From Sulfurimonas sp. (lineage in GTDB: Bacteria > Campylobacterota > Campylobacteria > Campylobacterales > Sulfurimonadaceae): 64,000 nt of DNA. Positions 35,144-44,837 of this stretch are shown here, piece after piece. The stretch spans positions 25,298 to 89,297 of the forward strand of contig JAKISR010000002.1 in assembly GCA_021648465.1 (NCBI GenBank), in the 5' to 3' direction. Within the stretch, counting starts at the first letter, position 1. Each line of letters begins with the position of its first letter. The notes beneath the pieces are model-generated. The model did no database searches. It was not told the origin of the DNA and saw only the letters and a list, made by a program, of their open reading frames with translations. Position numbers and translations under genes: made by a program.

Positions 35144-37774
35144 CTATTCAGCCTTTAGTGAGCTTAATTGCTCTAACACTTTTTCTTGTTTTGCAGTAGC
35201 ATCACTTAAAAGTGTGTGATTTTTTTCTAGTACATTTTGGGGAGCGTTTGCTACAAATCTTTCATTGTTAAGCATACCACCAAGTTTATCTATCTCTTTT
35301 TGGAGCTTCTCATCTTGTTTAGTTAGTTTTTTGATGATTGGAGTTAAGTCTATAGAGTCTGTTGGGATGAAAGTCTCACATTTATCTGCTATGTCACTTA
35401 CAGAGTTTTCTATTTTATTTTCAGTAAACTCAACCACTTCAACTTTAGCAAGTTTAATTATAAACGGAAGCATCATCTCTTTGTCTTTTTCACTTATGCC
35501 ATCAATTTTTACAAAAGCTTTTTCGATTTTTTGGTTTGCTAAATCAACTAAAACTTTTGCTCTTCTGATAGATACGATGGCATCTATAATTATCTCAAAC
35601 TTTTTCTCTTCTTTTCGTTGTTTAGTTTTAAAAGGATACTTTTTAATCATGATAGACTCAGAGTCCTCAAGAGTTGTTCCTGATAGCTCATGGTATAGAT
35701 ACTCAGTGATAAAAGGCATAAAAGGGTGAAGAAGTTTCATAGCTTCTTTAAAAACTGCTCCAAGTTCAACTATTGAGTCTTTATCAGCTTTACTTAGCTC
35801 AATTCCCCAACCACAAAACTCATTCCAGATAAATTTGTAAATTACTAATGCAGCATCATTAAATTTGTACTCATCTAAGTATGTGCGAACCTCTGCTGTG
35901 GCAAAATTTAGGCGACTTAACATATAACGACCTAAGTCAGTTTCAACACAAAAGCCTGCTAAATCAGGAAAAGTATCAACATTTATTTGTAGGTATTTAG
36001 AAGCATTATAAAGTTTGTTTGTAAAGTTACGGTTTTGTTCAAGTTTTTCTGTACTCATGCGGATATCACGACCTTGAGCAGCAGAGATAGCAAGAGTAAA
36101 ACGAAGTATATCAGCAGAGTATTTGTTTACCATATCAAGTGGGTCAATAACATTACCTTTTGATTTACTCATTTTATCGCCATTTTCATCACGAACAAGG
36201 GCATGAAGATAGATATGGTTAAATGGAAGCTGACCATTAAAGTTTTCACCCATCATCATCATTCTAGCTACCCAGAAGAAAAGGATATCAAAACCAGTAA
36301 TTAGAAGTGTATTTGGATAAAAATCTTTCATATCTTTTGAAGTGAAAAGTTTGTCCATCTCACTATCGCCATTTCCCCAACCTAAAGTTGAAAATGGCCA
36401 TAAAGCAGAACTAAACCAAGTATCAAGAACATCAGGGTCTTGAGTTAAGTTTTTACCTGCACATTTAGGACAAGCCTCCGGATGCTCATCTTGTGAAGCA
36501 AACTCATGCTCACAATCATCACAGTAAAATACTGGGATTTGATGTCCCCACCAAAGTTGACGAGAGATACACCAATCACGAAGTTCACCCATCCAAGAGT
36601 TGTAAGAGTTAATCCAATGAGGTGGAAAGAATGTAGCTTCACCATTGTTTGTTTTCTCAATAGATTTTTGAGCAACTTCTTTGCGTAAAAACCACTGTTT
36701 AGAGATATAAGGCTCAACGACACTTTTACATCTGTAACAATGCCCAACTTGGTGTTTATGATCTTCAATCTTAACCATAAAACCCTCTTCATCAAGTCTT
36801 TTAACTATAACCTCACGAGCCTTTAATCTATCAAGACCTTTGAACTCTTCAGCATAATTATTTAAAATACCTTTTTCATCAAAAACTGTAATAAATTCTA
36901 AATCGTGTCTTTTTCCAACTTCATAATCGTTTTGATCATGTGCAGGAGTTACCTTAACAACACCAGTCCCAAATTCCATATTTACATGAGTATCTGCAAT
37001 AATTGCCACTTCACGACTTAAAAGTGGAAGTTTGATTTTTTTACCGATTAAATTTTTATAACGCTCATCATCAGGATGAACCATAACAGCAGTATCACCA
37101 AAGTAAGTCTCAGGACGAGTAGTTGCAACTTCTACAAAGCCACTTCCATCAGCAAATGGATATTTGATATGGTAAAACTTTCCATCAGTATCTTCATGTT
37201 CAACTTCGATGTCACTAAGTGCACCATCATGTGTACACCAATTGACCATGTAGTTTCCACGAATAATAAGACCATTGTTATATAGATGAACAAAAGCCTC
37301 TTTTACAGATTTTTGAAGACCACTGTCCATTGTAAAACGTTCACGATCCCAAGCAGGAGTTACACCCATTTTGCGAAGTTGTTCTGTCATAATCCCAGCA
37401 GACTCCTCTTTCCAAGCCCAAACTCGCTCTAAAAACTTTTCACGACCTAACTCTTCTTTTGTAGTACCCTCAGCAAGAAGCTGTTTCTCTACAACATTTT
37501 GAGTAGCAATACCAGCATGGTCAGTCCCTGGTTGCCATAGAGTTTTATAACCATCCATTCTCTTATAACGAGTTATGATATCTTGAAGTGTAAATGTTAG
37601 AGCGTGACCAATATGCAGACGACCTGTAACATTTGGTGGTGGCATCATGAGGGAAAATTTTTTTCCCTCTTTTTGAATACCTTTATTTCCATCAATCTCA
37701 AAGTATTTTCTATCTTCACATATTTTGTAAAATTTATCTTCTATATTTTGTGGTTCGTAGCTGTTTGTTGACAT
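35144..37774 (-). CDS. valS: Valyl-tRNA synthetase
   Basis: This class I synthetase charges tRNA-Val. The 876-residue protein has the HIGH motif in PPPNVTGRLHIGHAL, the editing domain with TTRPETYFGDTAV, a zinc-type CDDCEHEF...CPKC pair near 418-440, the KMSKS motif in DKMSKSKGNVIDP, and a C-terminal coiled-coil arm. Length is normal. It precedes the SulP gene on the same strand without an intergenic gap. Confidence 0.98.
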   Translation of the reverse strand: MSTNSYEPQNIEDKFYKICEDRKYFEIDGNKGIQKEGKKFSLMMPPPNVTGRLHIGHALTFTLQDIITRYKRMDGYKTLWQPGTDHAGIATQNVVEKQLLAEGTTKEELGREKFLERVWAWKEESAGIMTEQLRKMGVTPAWDRERFTMDSGLQKSVKEAFVHLYNNGLIIRGNYMVNWCTHDGALSDIEVEHEDTDGKFYHIKYPFADGSGFVEVATTRPETYFGDTAVMVHPDDERYKNLIGKKIKLPLLSREVAIIADTHVNMEFGTGVVKVTPAHDQNDYEVGKRHDLEFITVFDEKGILNNYAEEFKGLDRLKAREVIVKRLDEEGFMVKIEDHKHQVGHCYRCKSVVEPYISKQWFLRKEVAQKSIEKTNNGEATFFPPHWINSYNSWMGELRDWCISRQLWWGHQIPVFYCDDCEHEFASQDEHPEACPKCAGKNLTQDPDVLDTWFSSALWPFSTLGWGNGDSEMDKLFTSKDMKDFYPNTLLITGFDILFFWVARMMMMGENFNGQLPFNHIYLHALVRDENGDKMSKSKGNVIDPLDMVNKYSADILRFTLAISAAQGRDIRMSTEKLEQNRNFTNKLYNASKYLQINVDTFPDLAGFCVETDLGRYMLSRLNFATAEVRTYLDEYKFNDAALVIYKFIWNEFCGWGIELSKADKDSIVELGAVFKEAMKLLHPFMPFITEYLYHELSGTTLEDSESIMIKKYPFKTKQRKEEKKFEIIIDAIVSIRRAKVLVDLANQKIEKAFVKIDGISEKDKEMMLPFIIKLAKVEVVEFTENKIENSVSDIADKCETFIPTDSIDLTPIIKKLTKQDEKLQKEIDKLGGMLNNERFVANAPQNVLEKNHTLLSDATAKQEKVLEQLSSLKAE

Positions 37775-37873
37775 CTATTTTTGCCTTAAATAAGTCTTAT
37801 ATTTTCGCGATTATATCTAAAGACAAATGAGAATTTGCTTAGATATTAGTGATTTATTTAAAGTATATTTTTG

Positions 37874-37879
37874 TATAAT
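37874..37879 (+). promoter_or_regulatory. Extended -10 promoter of the helicase gene
   Basis: TGTATAAT places an extended -10 (TATAAT) at 37874-37879, 28 bases before the TTG start. A ribosome-binding site AGGAG lies at 37897-37901, 6 bases before the TTG, and this fixes the unusual start codon. Confidence 0.65.
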
Positions 37880-37907
37880 CACACTCTAAAAATTATAGGA
37901 GTATGAT

Positions 37908-39989
37908 TTGCCACTTTCGCGTCTAAATCAAGAACAGTATGCTGCTGCTACTTCTACAGATAAACAAAATCTTATTATCGCTTCTGCTGGAACAGGAAAA
38001 ACTTCTACTATTGTTGGTCGTATTGCTCATCTTTTAGGTTCTGGTATAAAACCACAAGAGATTTTACTTCTCACTTTTACAAATAAAGCAGCCGCAGAGA
38101 TGATAGCAAGAGTTGCTGAGTTTTTTGGTAAAGATATTGCAACCATGATAGATGCTGGAACTTTTCATGCAGTTAGTTATAGATGGCTGAAAAAACAAAA
38201 TAAAAAAGTTATTTTAAAACAACAAAGAGAGTTAAAAACTCTTTTTAGAAGTGTTTTTGAAAAACGCTCATTTGAACATATTGGTGCTGAAATAACTCCT
38301 TATGGTGGAAATCATCTTTATGATTTGTACTCTTTTTATCAGAATACAGAACTCCAAAGTGATTTTGAGAATTGGGTAGTAAACTCTTACCCTGAACATG
38401 AGCTTTTTGCTCTGATATATGCAGATATTGTTGATGAGTTTGAGAATTTAAAAAAAGAGTATGGCTTTGTTAATTTTAACGATTTACTACTTAATTTTAG
38501 AGATATTTGTAATACAACAGAACTTGGATACAAGGAAATTTTAGTAGATGAATATCAAGATACAAATGCTTTGCAAGGGACACTTTTAGATGCGATAAAA
38601 CCTCCATCACTTTTTTGTGTTGGTGATTATGATCAAAGTATTTATGCTTTTAATGGTGCTGATATATCTATAATAAGCTCATTTTCTACAAAATTTCCAG
38701 AATCTAAAGTTCATACACTTACTAAAAATTATCGCTCAACTAAGACTATTTTATCTCTTGCTACAAAAGTGATAGAGCATAACGAAAGAATCTATCCCAA
38801 GCAGTTAGAAGTTACAAGAAATGCACCATCATATGCTCCAAAACTTTTAGTTTATGATGAACTATTTGATCAGTATCATGCGATGGCGGCACAAATTAGA
38901 GATTCACAAACACCACAAGAAGAGATAGCAGTTATTTTTAGAAATAATTCTTCTGCTGATGGCATAGAAGTTGGACTTCGAGAGTTAGGAATTCCATGTA
39001 AAAGAAAAGGCGGAACAAGTTTTTTTGATTCACGTGAGGTTAAAGCAGTTTTAGATTTTTATACATTGCTTATAAATGAATCAGATATGATGAGTTTTAT
39101 TCATCTTTTTGAGTTTGCCAGAGGGATAGGTAGTGCAATGGCAAAAGAGCTATATATTGCACTTAAAAATCTTGGTGATGGAAGCATATTTTATGGTCTT
39201 TATGCACCAGATCAGAGTATAAAAAATCCTTTTGAAAAAAGAAAGTTAAATCATCAACTTGGTCTTTTTGATGATTTTTTAGAGCTTGGAGCAGTTGGTA
39301 AATTTGCAAAGCTTGGGTTTGAAGCAAAGTTTATGAAAAACCAGATTTTAAAACATCCAAAACTTACAAAAGACTCTGCAACTTTTTTACATGATTTTTA
39401 TCTTTTATATCGTGATTTAAAGGGTATAAAACAGCCTAAAACTATAGTAAAAAAAATAGTAAACTCCAATGTATTTAGATATATTGCTGAGGTTCTTTCA
39501 AATAAAAGAGCACAATTAAAAGATGGTACGATAGATGAGAAACAAAAAATAGAATCTTTGACAAGAATAACAAGAAAAATGATGCTTTTAGAAGAGTTAT
39601 CAAAACCTTATAATGAGCACGATAGATTTTTAAATGCAATGATTTTAGGTTCATCTGACTTAACTCAAGGGGAGGGTGTAAATCTGCTTAGTGTTCATGC
39701 CTCAAAAGGGTTAGAGTATAAAGAAGTTTATGTGGTTGACTTGATGGATGGACGATTTCCAAATAGAAAACTAATGCACAGAGGTGGCTCACTTGATGAG
39801 GAGAGACGACTTTTTTATGTTGCAGTAACTCGTGCAAAAGATATCCTCTATCTAAGCTATGCAAAGTATGACAAGATAAAAAAAATAAACTTTATTGCAT
39901 CTCAATTTCTTTATGAAGCTGGTTTAGTTCCTAAAGATGAGTTATATAAAGCTTTAGTTCAAAAAGAGATGGATAAAGAGGAAGATTAG
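37908..39989 (+). CDS. UvrD/Rep-type superfamily I DNA helicase
   Basis: The 693-residue ATP-dependent 3'-5' helicase has Walker A (ASAGTGKTSTIVGRI near 26-40), motif Ia (LLLTFTNKAAAEM), Walker B (ILVDEYQDTNALQ), GDYDQSIYAFNGAD, the YRST of motif IV, the VHASKGLEYKEVYVVD of motif V and VAVTRAKDILYLSYA of motif VI. It starts with TTG supported by AGGAG. The family acts in excision repair and replication restart; whether it is UvrD, Rep or PcrA in role is not resolved. Its stop overlaps the convergent EI24 gene by 4 bases. Confidence 0.92.
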   Translation: MPLSRLNQEQYAAATSTDKQNLIIASAGTGKTSTIVGRIAHLLGSGIKPQEILLLTFTNKAAAEMIARVAEFFGKDIATMIDAGTFHAVSYRWLKKQNKKVILKQQRELKTLFRSVFEKRSFEHIGAEITPYGGNHLYDLYSFYQNTELQSDFENWVVNSYPEHELFALIYADIVDEFENLKKEYGFVNFNDLLLNFRDICNTTELGYKEILVDEYQDTNALQGTLLDAIKPPSLFCVGDYDQSIYAFNGADISIISSFSTKFPESKVHTLTKNYRSTKTILSLATKVIEHNERIYPKQLEVTRNAPSYAPKLLVYDELFDQYHAMAAQIRDSQTPQEEIAVIFRNNSSADGIEVGLRELGIPCKRKGGTSFFDSREVKAVLDFYTLLINESDMMSFIHLFEFARGIGSAMAKELYIALKNLGDGSIFYGLYAPDQSIKNPFEKRKLNHQLGLFDDFLELGAVGKFAKLGFEAKFMKNQILKHPKLTKDSATFLHDFYLLYRDLKGIKQPKTIVKKIVNSNVFRYIAEVLSNKRAQLKDGTIDEKQKIESLTRITRKMMLLEELSKPYNEHDRFLNAMILGSSDLTQGEGVNLLSVHASKGLEYKEVYVVDLMDGRFPNRKLMHRGGSLDEERRLFYVAVTRAKDILYLSYAKYDKIKKINFIASQFLYEAGLVPKDELYKALVQKEMDKEED

Positions 39990-40765
39990 CTATTGTTTCT
40001 GATTCTTCTAACCTCGATAAAGTAAGTGTTCCCTATATAAATAATATAAAAAATAGCTGCAAAAAATATAACAAATGGTATAAGTGAGACTAAATATAAT
40101 GCTAATGTTTTTAGTCTTAACGAAGCTTTATTAAAATATTTTACTTGTTTGCCCTCTTCATAACCACAAATATTTGATGATATATCAAATGTTAACATTT
40201 TATGAAAAAAGTAATACAGAGGTAAATTAAAAGCTATAATATTAAGTAAAGGTATAAAATAAAATGGGATTAGCAGGATAAATAATATTAACATCACAAA
40301 TGTCCATTTTAAAATTGAGAGTAGTGAAGCTACTAAATTTGAGTGTCCAATCATTTCAACATCGCTGTAATGTCTTTTTTGTAATTCTTTTAATACACTA
40401 GGAGTTAAAAAACCAATAACAATAATAGCAATAAATATAGAGGCATAAATAGTTAAAAAAGTACCAATAGTATAGATTAAAAAAGTTGCTATCCACGAAG
40501 TAATAGCATAACTCATTAAAAATTGTATAATTTCCAAACCTTGAAGTTTTGCTGTTAAACTCTCAGTATGTTCTATACCATTTTGCATAGTTGTTTGAGT
40601 ACTTTGTACATCAAGTGTTGTTAGAGAATCAACCCCTATACCAGCTATAATGAAAAACAAAATATACATAATTATAATTGTGATTATAAAAGGAAATAGG
40701 GCAAATTTTAACATTTTTGGTGTTAAAAAATCTTTGACACTTAAAAGCAGTATATTTTCTTTCAT
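39986..40765 (-). CDS. EI24-domain membrane protein
   Basis: A 259-residue inner membrane protein with about five hydrophobic segments (near 22-43, 83-118, 150-190 and 225-250). The ordering resembles the CysZ/EI24 family: KDFLTPKMLKFALFPF at the start and LLIPFYFIPLLNIIAFNLPLYYF in the middle. CysZ is a sulfate importer in other bacteria; here the function is open. Its start overlaps the DUF3137 gene by 4 bases, so EI24, DUF3137 and LemA genes form one operon. Confidence 0.78.
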   Translation of the reverse strand: MKENILLLSVKDFLTPKMLKFALFPFIITIIIMYILFFIIAGIGVDSLTTLDVQSTQTTMQNGIEHTESLTAKLQGLEIIQFLMSYAITSWIATFLIYTIGTFLTIYASIFIAIIVIGFLTPSVLKELQKRHYSDVEMIGHSNLVASLLSILKWTFVMLILFILLIPFYFIPLLNIIAFNLPLYYFFHKMLTFDISSNICGYEEGKQVKYFNKASLRLKTLALYLVSLIPFVIFFAAIFYIIYIGNTYFIEVRRIRNNS

Positions 40766-41703
40766 CTTTTACTCCATATCTTTTGATTTAGTTTTAATTC
40801 CTCTACAATACCTATGGCTAAGTGTAGAGTTTTAACATATTCCATAGCAACTTTATAATCAAGAAGTGAGCTAAATATAGATGGCTCAAACATATCTTTG
40901 TTTGATTCTATAGCTAAATGTATATGAGAACCTATAAATGAGACATGAAGTGGATGAGAGGATTTTTGTTTAAAAGTGAGAAGCCTTTTCATCAACGAGT
41001 GAGATAGTATATATCTAGCTTCTATTTGATCAGTAGAGTATACAACAAATTCTTTTTCAAACTCAGAGTCATCCATTTTAACTAACTCATCTCTTGCCAT
41101 ATTTTTTGATTGTAACCAGTTGCCAATAATATTTCCAAAACTACTTTGTGCAGAATCTGGAAGTACAACTGTTTGAGCAGTAAAGTTTTTGTTAAACTCT
41201 GTAATTATGAAAAGACCTTTAAAAATCGTACTCCAACTATCTCTACCTTTAGAGTTTCTATGTCTTCTTTGAGCGTGAATATCGGAAAACTCAATATTAG
41301 TATCATCAATATTACCTTGGACATAATCATTTCCACCCAATCTATCAGGAGTAGAAAATAAATCAGAATGGTTAAATAGATGCTCGGAAATATGCTTTTT
41401 ATGAGTATAGAGTAAATTGTTATCAATTGCATGTATAAGTGGTTTTATAATATTTTGTTTAAATTCATGGGTATAATCTTTTATCAAAAATTTATACATT
41501 ATTGTACCAAGTGCAATATATATAAAAATAATATAATCAAAAAAATCTTTTAGTGCTAAAGCGATAATTAACATAATAAGAGTAAAAATAACACCAAATA
41601 TAATGATTTTTTTTCTAAGAGTTTTTCTATCATCTTCTAATTTTTCTAAAGTTGGAAATAATTTTTGATAATAAAAATTAGTTAATTCACTTACATCTTT
41701 CAT
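40762..41703 (-). CDS. DUF3137-type membrane protein
   Basis: The 313-residue protein begins with a charged helix, then two close membrane helices (near 31-50 and 53-72), then a soluble domain. That domain has the features of the DUF3137 family, such as FSDIHAQRRHR, STIFKGLFIITEFNKNF and SSHPLHVSFIGSHIHLAIE. The family's function is unknown, but it is often encoded beside LemA, as here (LemA lies 13 bases upstream). It may take part in membrane or envelope homeostasis. Confidence 0.75.
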   Translation of the reverse strand: MKDVSELTNFYYQKLFPTLEKLEDDRKTLRKKIIIFGVIFTLIMLIIALALKDFFDYIIFIYIALGTIMYKFLIKDYTHEFKQNIIKPLIHAIDNNLLYTHKKHISEHLFNHSDLFSTPDRLGGNDYVQGNIDDTNIEFSDIHAQRRHRNSKGRDSWSTIFKGLFIITEFNKNFTAQTVVLPDSAQSSFGNIIGNWLQSKNMARDELVKMDDSEFEKEFVVYSTDQIEARYILSHSLMKRLLTFKQKSSHPLHVSFIGSHIHLAIESNKDMFEPSIFSSLLDYKVAMEYVKTLHLAIGIVEELKLNQKIWSKR

Positions 41704-41716
41704 TTAAGTATATGCT

Positions 41717-42271
41717 TTAATTAAAAAATTCTTTAACATTAATATTTTTACGCTCATTTTCAACAATTTCAAATACATCTTTTCTAGTGTATTTCATATA
41801 TGAAGCCATAAAGTTTGTTGGTATCATCTCTATAGTATTGTTATAGTCTGTTACAGCTTGATTATAAGCACGCCTAGCAGCAGATATTTGTTCCTCTACC
41901 TCATTTAGTGTATGTTGAAGGTGTATAACATTTTCATTTGCTTTTAAATCAGGATAATTTTCAACTGCAATCATAATCGAACCTAGCGCAGAACTTACTT
42001 TAGCATCAAGATGAATTTTTTGCGCATCACTAATATCAGGTTTATTTGCTTCTGCTCTAAGTTTTGTAATCTCTTGTAAAAGAGATTTTTCATGTGTCAT
42101 ATACTTACTAACAGCTACTACTATATTTGGTATAAGGTCATATCTTTTTTTCAAAACTGCATCAACACTTCCAAAAATATTTTCAACTTGATTTTTCTTT
42201 GAGATAAGCGAGTTATACATAAATACCAAAATCAATAGAATGATGATTAAAATTATTAGAGAAGTTGACAT
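41717..42271 (-). CDS. lemA: LemA family protein
   Basis: The 184-residue protein has one N-terminal membrane helix (residues 3-20) and then a helical bundle with the family signature: NQVENIFGSVDAVLKKRYDLIPNIV, NYPDLKAN and ARRAYNQAVTDYNN. It is exposed to the periplasm in the usual topology. LemA proteins are widespread with poorly defined roles in envelope stress. It is the first gene of a set with DUF3137 and EI24 genes. Confidence 0.93.
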   Translation of the reverse strand: MSTSLIILIIILLILVFMYNSLISKKNQVENIFGSVDAVLKKRYDLIPNIVVAVSKYMTHEKSLLQEITKLRAEANKPDISDAQKIHLDAKVSSALGSIMIAVENYPDLKANENVIHLQHTLNEVEEQISAARRAYNQAVTDYNNTIEMIPTNFMASYMKYTRKDVFEIVENERKNINVKEFFN

Positions 42272-42315
42272 ATTAAAATCCTTATATAAGTAAAGGTAGT
42301 TTATCTAAAAAATTA

Positions 42316-43503
42316 TTAAGTATTTGTTATGTTTTGTGCCGCAAGATATCCACTAGCCCAAGCCCAAGCAAAATTATAACCACCTCGTTTACCAACAACA
42401 TCCAAAACTTCTCCACAAAAGTATAAGTTTTTTTGTTTTAGAGATTGCATGGTTTGTGGATTTATTTCACTTGTATCTACTCCACCACCACTAACTTCAC
42501 AATGGCGAAAACCATGAGTATCACTCACTTCAAATCTCCAGTTTACCAAAGTATTTGCTATTTTTTTGCTTAGTTTCATACCTATATCATTTCCAGATAA
42601 AGATGGTGAGAGTTTTAAATCTTCTAGTATACCTTGAGCCATTTTAAAAGGAATAAAGCCTATTAAAATATCAAGTATTTCTAATTTTGTTTGAGAAGCC
42701 AGTTTATTTATATGAGTTGATATTTGTTTAGTATTTTTGGATGGTAGTAAGTTTATAGATATATCAACTTTTGCATACTCTATTAGAGCTATGCTTGCTC
42801 TTTGAGATATATCTAAAATTGCAAAACCTGAAATTCCATAATTTGTAAAAAGTATATCTCCACTGCACGAGAAGTCAATTTTATTATTTATCAGTAATGT
42901 GACATCTCCATTTATTTTTGCGCCACTCATTTTATGTGTTATTTTTGAAGTTAAGTGAAGTTGAACTAAAGATGGATATGTTGGAATTATCTTGTGTCCA
43001 AATTTTTGTGCAAAATTAAGTCCATCTCTGTTTCCACCAAGATGTGAAGCTGCCTCAGAACCAGTAGCAACAACAACCGAATCATAATCATTAACAATAT
43101 CTTTGATATTTGTAATTTTAGAGTTAGTATGTATAGTAACACCAAGATTTTTAGCAGTATTTAGAAGAAGTGAGATTACACTTTTTGCTTCATTGCTAAG
43201 TGGATAAGCTCGTCCATCACTTTTAACCTCAAGTAAAAGACCTATGCCATGGCAAAACTTTTCAAACTCAGTAAAACCAAATTTTGCTAAAGCAAACTTT
43301 GTAAATAAAGGATTTTCACTAAAGAAATCATTGGAGGTTAGATTTTTATTTGTAATGTTACAACGACCATTTCCAGATACTAAAATTTTTTTGCCACACT
43401 TAGAGTTTTGCTCAAATATATCAACATGTGATTTCTCTTTAGCACAAAATATAGCACATAAAAGACCAGAAGCACCACCACCAATAATTGCAATTTTTTT
43501 CAT
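42316..43503 (-). CDS. HI0933/YhiN-type flavoprotein oxidoreductase
   Basis: The 395-residue FAD-binding protein has the N-terminal dinucleotide motif IIGGGASGLLCAIFC, the family segment GKKILVSGNGRCNITN near 39-54, VVVATGSEA and a C-terminal GEVLDVVGKRGGYNFAWAWASG. The family is widespread and its substrate is unknown; a role in tRNA hydroxyuridine modification has been linked to some members. Length is normal. Confidence 0.87.
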   Translation of the reverse strand: MKKIAIIGGGASGLLCAIFCAKEKSHVDIFEQNSKCGKKILVSGNGRCNITNKNLTSNDFFSENPLFTKFALAKFGFTEFEKFCHGIGLLLEVKSDGRAYPLSNEAKSVISLLLNTAKNLGVTIHTNSKITNIKDIVNDYDSVVVATGSEAASHLGGNRDGLNFAQKFGHKIIPTYPSLVQLHLTSKITHKMSGAKINGDVTLLINNKIDFSCSGDILFTNYGISGFAILDISQRASIALIEYAKVDISINLLPSKNTKQISTHINKLASQTKLEILDILIGFIPFKMAQGILEDLKLSPSLSGNDIGMKLSKKIANTLVNWRFEVSDTHGFRHCEVSGGGVDTSEINPQTMQSLKQKNLYFCGEVLDVVGKRGGYNFAWAWASGYLAAQNITNT

Positions 43504-43609
43504 AGAGGCAATTATAGCTTAATTACTAGTTGTTATTAGCAGGTAATGTTTTACTTCAGCGACATTTTTAATGTTCTTTTGAAGTTTTTTATGAGGTGTT
43601 TATATTTAT

Positions 43610-44056
43610 TTATGCAATATTATGTACTGCGTACTTTCCCTTATGCGATTGAGCAACAACATTTTGTTTTATTTTTGTAGATGAAGTTAAAGGGTTATAG
43701 CTTACTTGTACTATTTTTGCACCCTTTGATTTTAGATATTTTTCAACCGCAATATTATGTGGCTTGTCTCCCCAGTCTTCTCCAATTACAAAGACATCAA
43801 CATTTAATTCCTTGCAGTTACTTACATATTCAAGTTTATTATATGAGACTACATCATCTACGCATTGCAATGATTTTAGCATTCTCATTCTCTGAGCTAA
43901 TGGTATAATGGGCACATTTCTTTTGTATGAACTTACGACTTCATCCGAAGCTACGCCCACTACAAACTTATCACCTAAGGTGGCGCAGTATTCCAATAAA
44001 TCTAAATGACCAACATGTACCATATCAAAAGTACCAACGGTATATACTATTTTCAT
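43610..44056 (-). CDS. Cytidylyltransferase-like protein (TagD type)
   Basis: The 148-residue protein has the nucleotidyltransferase signature GTFDMVHVGHLDLL near 8-21, with HxGH contacting the phosphates of the nucleotide. It also has the region PLAQRMRMLKSL and DVFVIGEDWGD of glycerol-3-phosphate cytidylyltransferases. It would make a CDP-alcohol. The next gene, transcribed divergently, is a CDP-alcohol phosphatidyltransferase, which fits a shared lipid or polymer pathway. The true acceptor is unknown. Confidence 0.85.
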   Translation of the reverse strand: MKIVYTVGTFDMVHVGHLDLLEYCATLGDKFVVGVASDEVVSSYKRNVPIIPLAQRMRMLKSLQCVDDVVSYNKLEYVSNCKELNVDVFVIGEDWGDKPHNIAVEKYLKSKGAKIVQVSYNPLTSSTKIKQNVVAQSHKGKYAVHNIA

Positions 44057-44085
44057 TTAAATCCCTCATTAATCATATAATAGTG

Positions 44086-44091
44086 TATAAT
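44086..44091 (+). promoter_or_regulatory. Extended -10 upstream of the CDP-alcohol transferase gene
   Basis: TGTATAAT gives TATAAT at 44086-44091 on the plus strand, about 97 bases before the ATG at 44188. The leader would therefore be around 90 bases. The intervening sequence is AT-rich and no riboswitch-like fold is apparent. Confidence 0.45.
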
Positions 44092-44187
44092 ACCCACTTA
44101 ATGTTAAAACAAAGCCTTATCGAAAAAGTATTTAATATTTATTTAAAATATTAAATTTATATAAAATAAAATAAAGAAAGTGTAAAA

Positions 44188-44814
44188 ATGAAACAACCAA
44201 CAATCCTCTCTTATGTAAGAGACCTTCCTAACTTATTATCACTTTCAGGCTTGGCTTGTACAGTACTTGCCATTTATTTTAGCATTACAGGTCTTTACGC
44301 TGCAGCTATGATAGGGATGGTTTGGGCGGTTGCCTTTGACTGGGCTGATGGGCTTGTTGCAAGAAAACTAAAGGGTAGAACGCCTACGGACGCAAAGTTT
44401 GGTGGACAACTTGATGTGGTTATAGATATAGTAAGTTATGGTGTAACTCCTGCGATTTTACTTCTAAGTTATGGAAAATTTGAACCTATATTTTTACTAG
44501 GTGCTTTTATAATGATGGCGGCAGCGGCAATCAGACTCAGCTATTTTAGCACCTATGGCTTAGCTGGCGGAACAAAATATACGGGACTCGCACTAGATAA
44601 CAATAGTTTGATTTTAGTCTCTGTATTTTTATTAGAGAGTTTAGTTAGCAATGGAGTATTTACTATTATTTTATATATTAGTGGGGTTGGACTAGCAATT
44701 TTAAATGTTTCGGAGATTAAAACACCAAAACTCTCAGGAAATCCTAATAATGTCTATCTACTTGGGGTTTATACTCTAGGTATAACAGCTATTTATAGCT
44801 TTCAACTATTATAA
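44188..44814 (+). CDS. CDP-alcohol phosphatidyltransferase family protein
   Basis: This 208-residue inner membrane enzyme has about six membrane helices. The active-site signature DG-x2-AR-x8-G-x3-D-x3-D is complete (DGLVARKLKGRTPTDAKFGG followed by QLDVVID). It joins a CDP-activated group to an alcohol; phosphatidylserine synthase is a likely identity because of the following SYGVTPA segment, but this is an inference. It is divergent from the cytidylyltransferase gene and followed by a nitroreductase gene after 23 bases. Confidence 0.85.
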   Translation: MKQPTILSYVRDLPNLLSLSGLACTVLAIYFSITGLYAAAMIGMVWAVAFDWADGLVARKLKGRTPTDAKFGGQLDVVIDIVSYGVTPAILLLSYGKFEPIFLLGAFIMMAAAAIRLSYFSTYGLAGGTKYTGLALDNNSLILVSVFLLESLVSNGVFTIILYISGVGLAILNVSEIKTPKLSGNPNNVYLLGVYTLGITAIYSFQLL

Positions 44815-44837
44815 AATCAATTAAAAAAGGAAAAAAG

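Noticed and set aside
35265..35729. A 154-codon open frame on the plus strand
   Set aside because: Antisense to valS, where the protein match is certain; composition is Ser- and Ile-rich as expected of a shadow frame.
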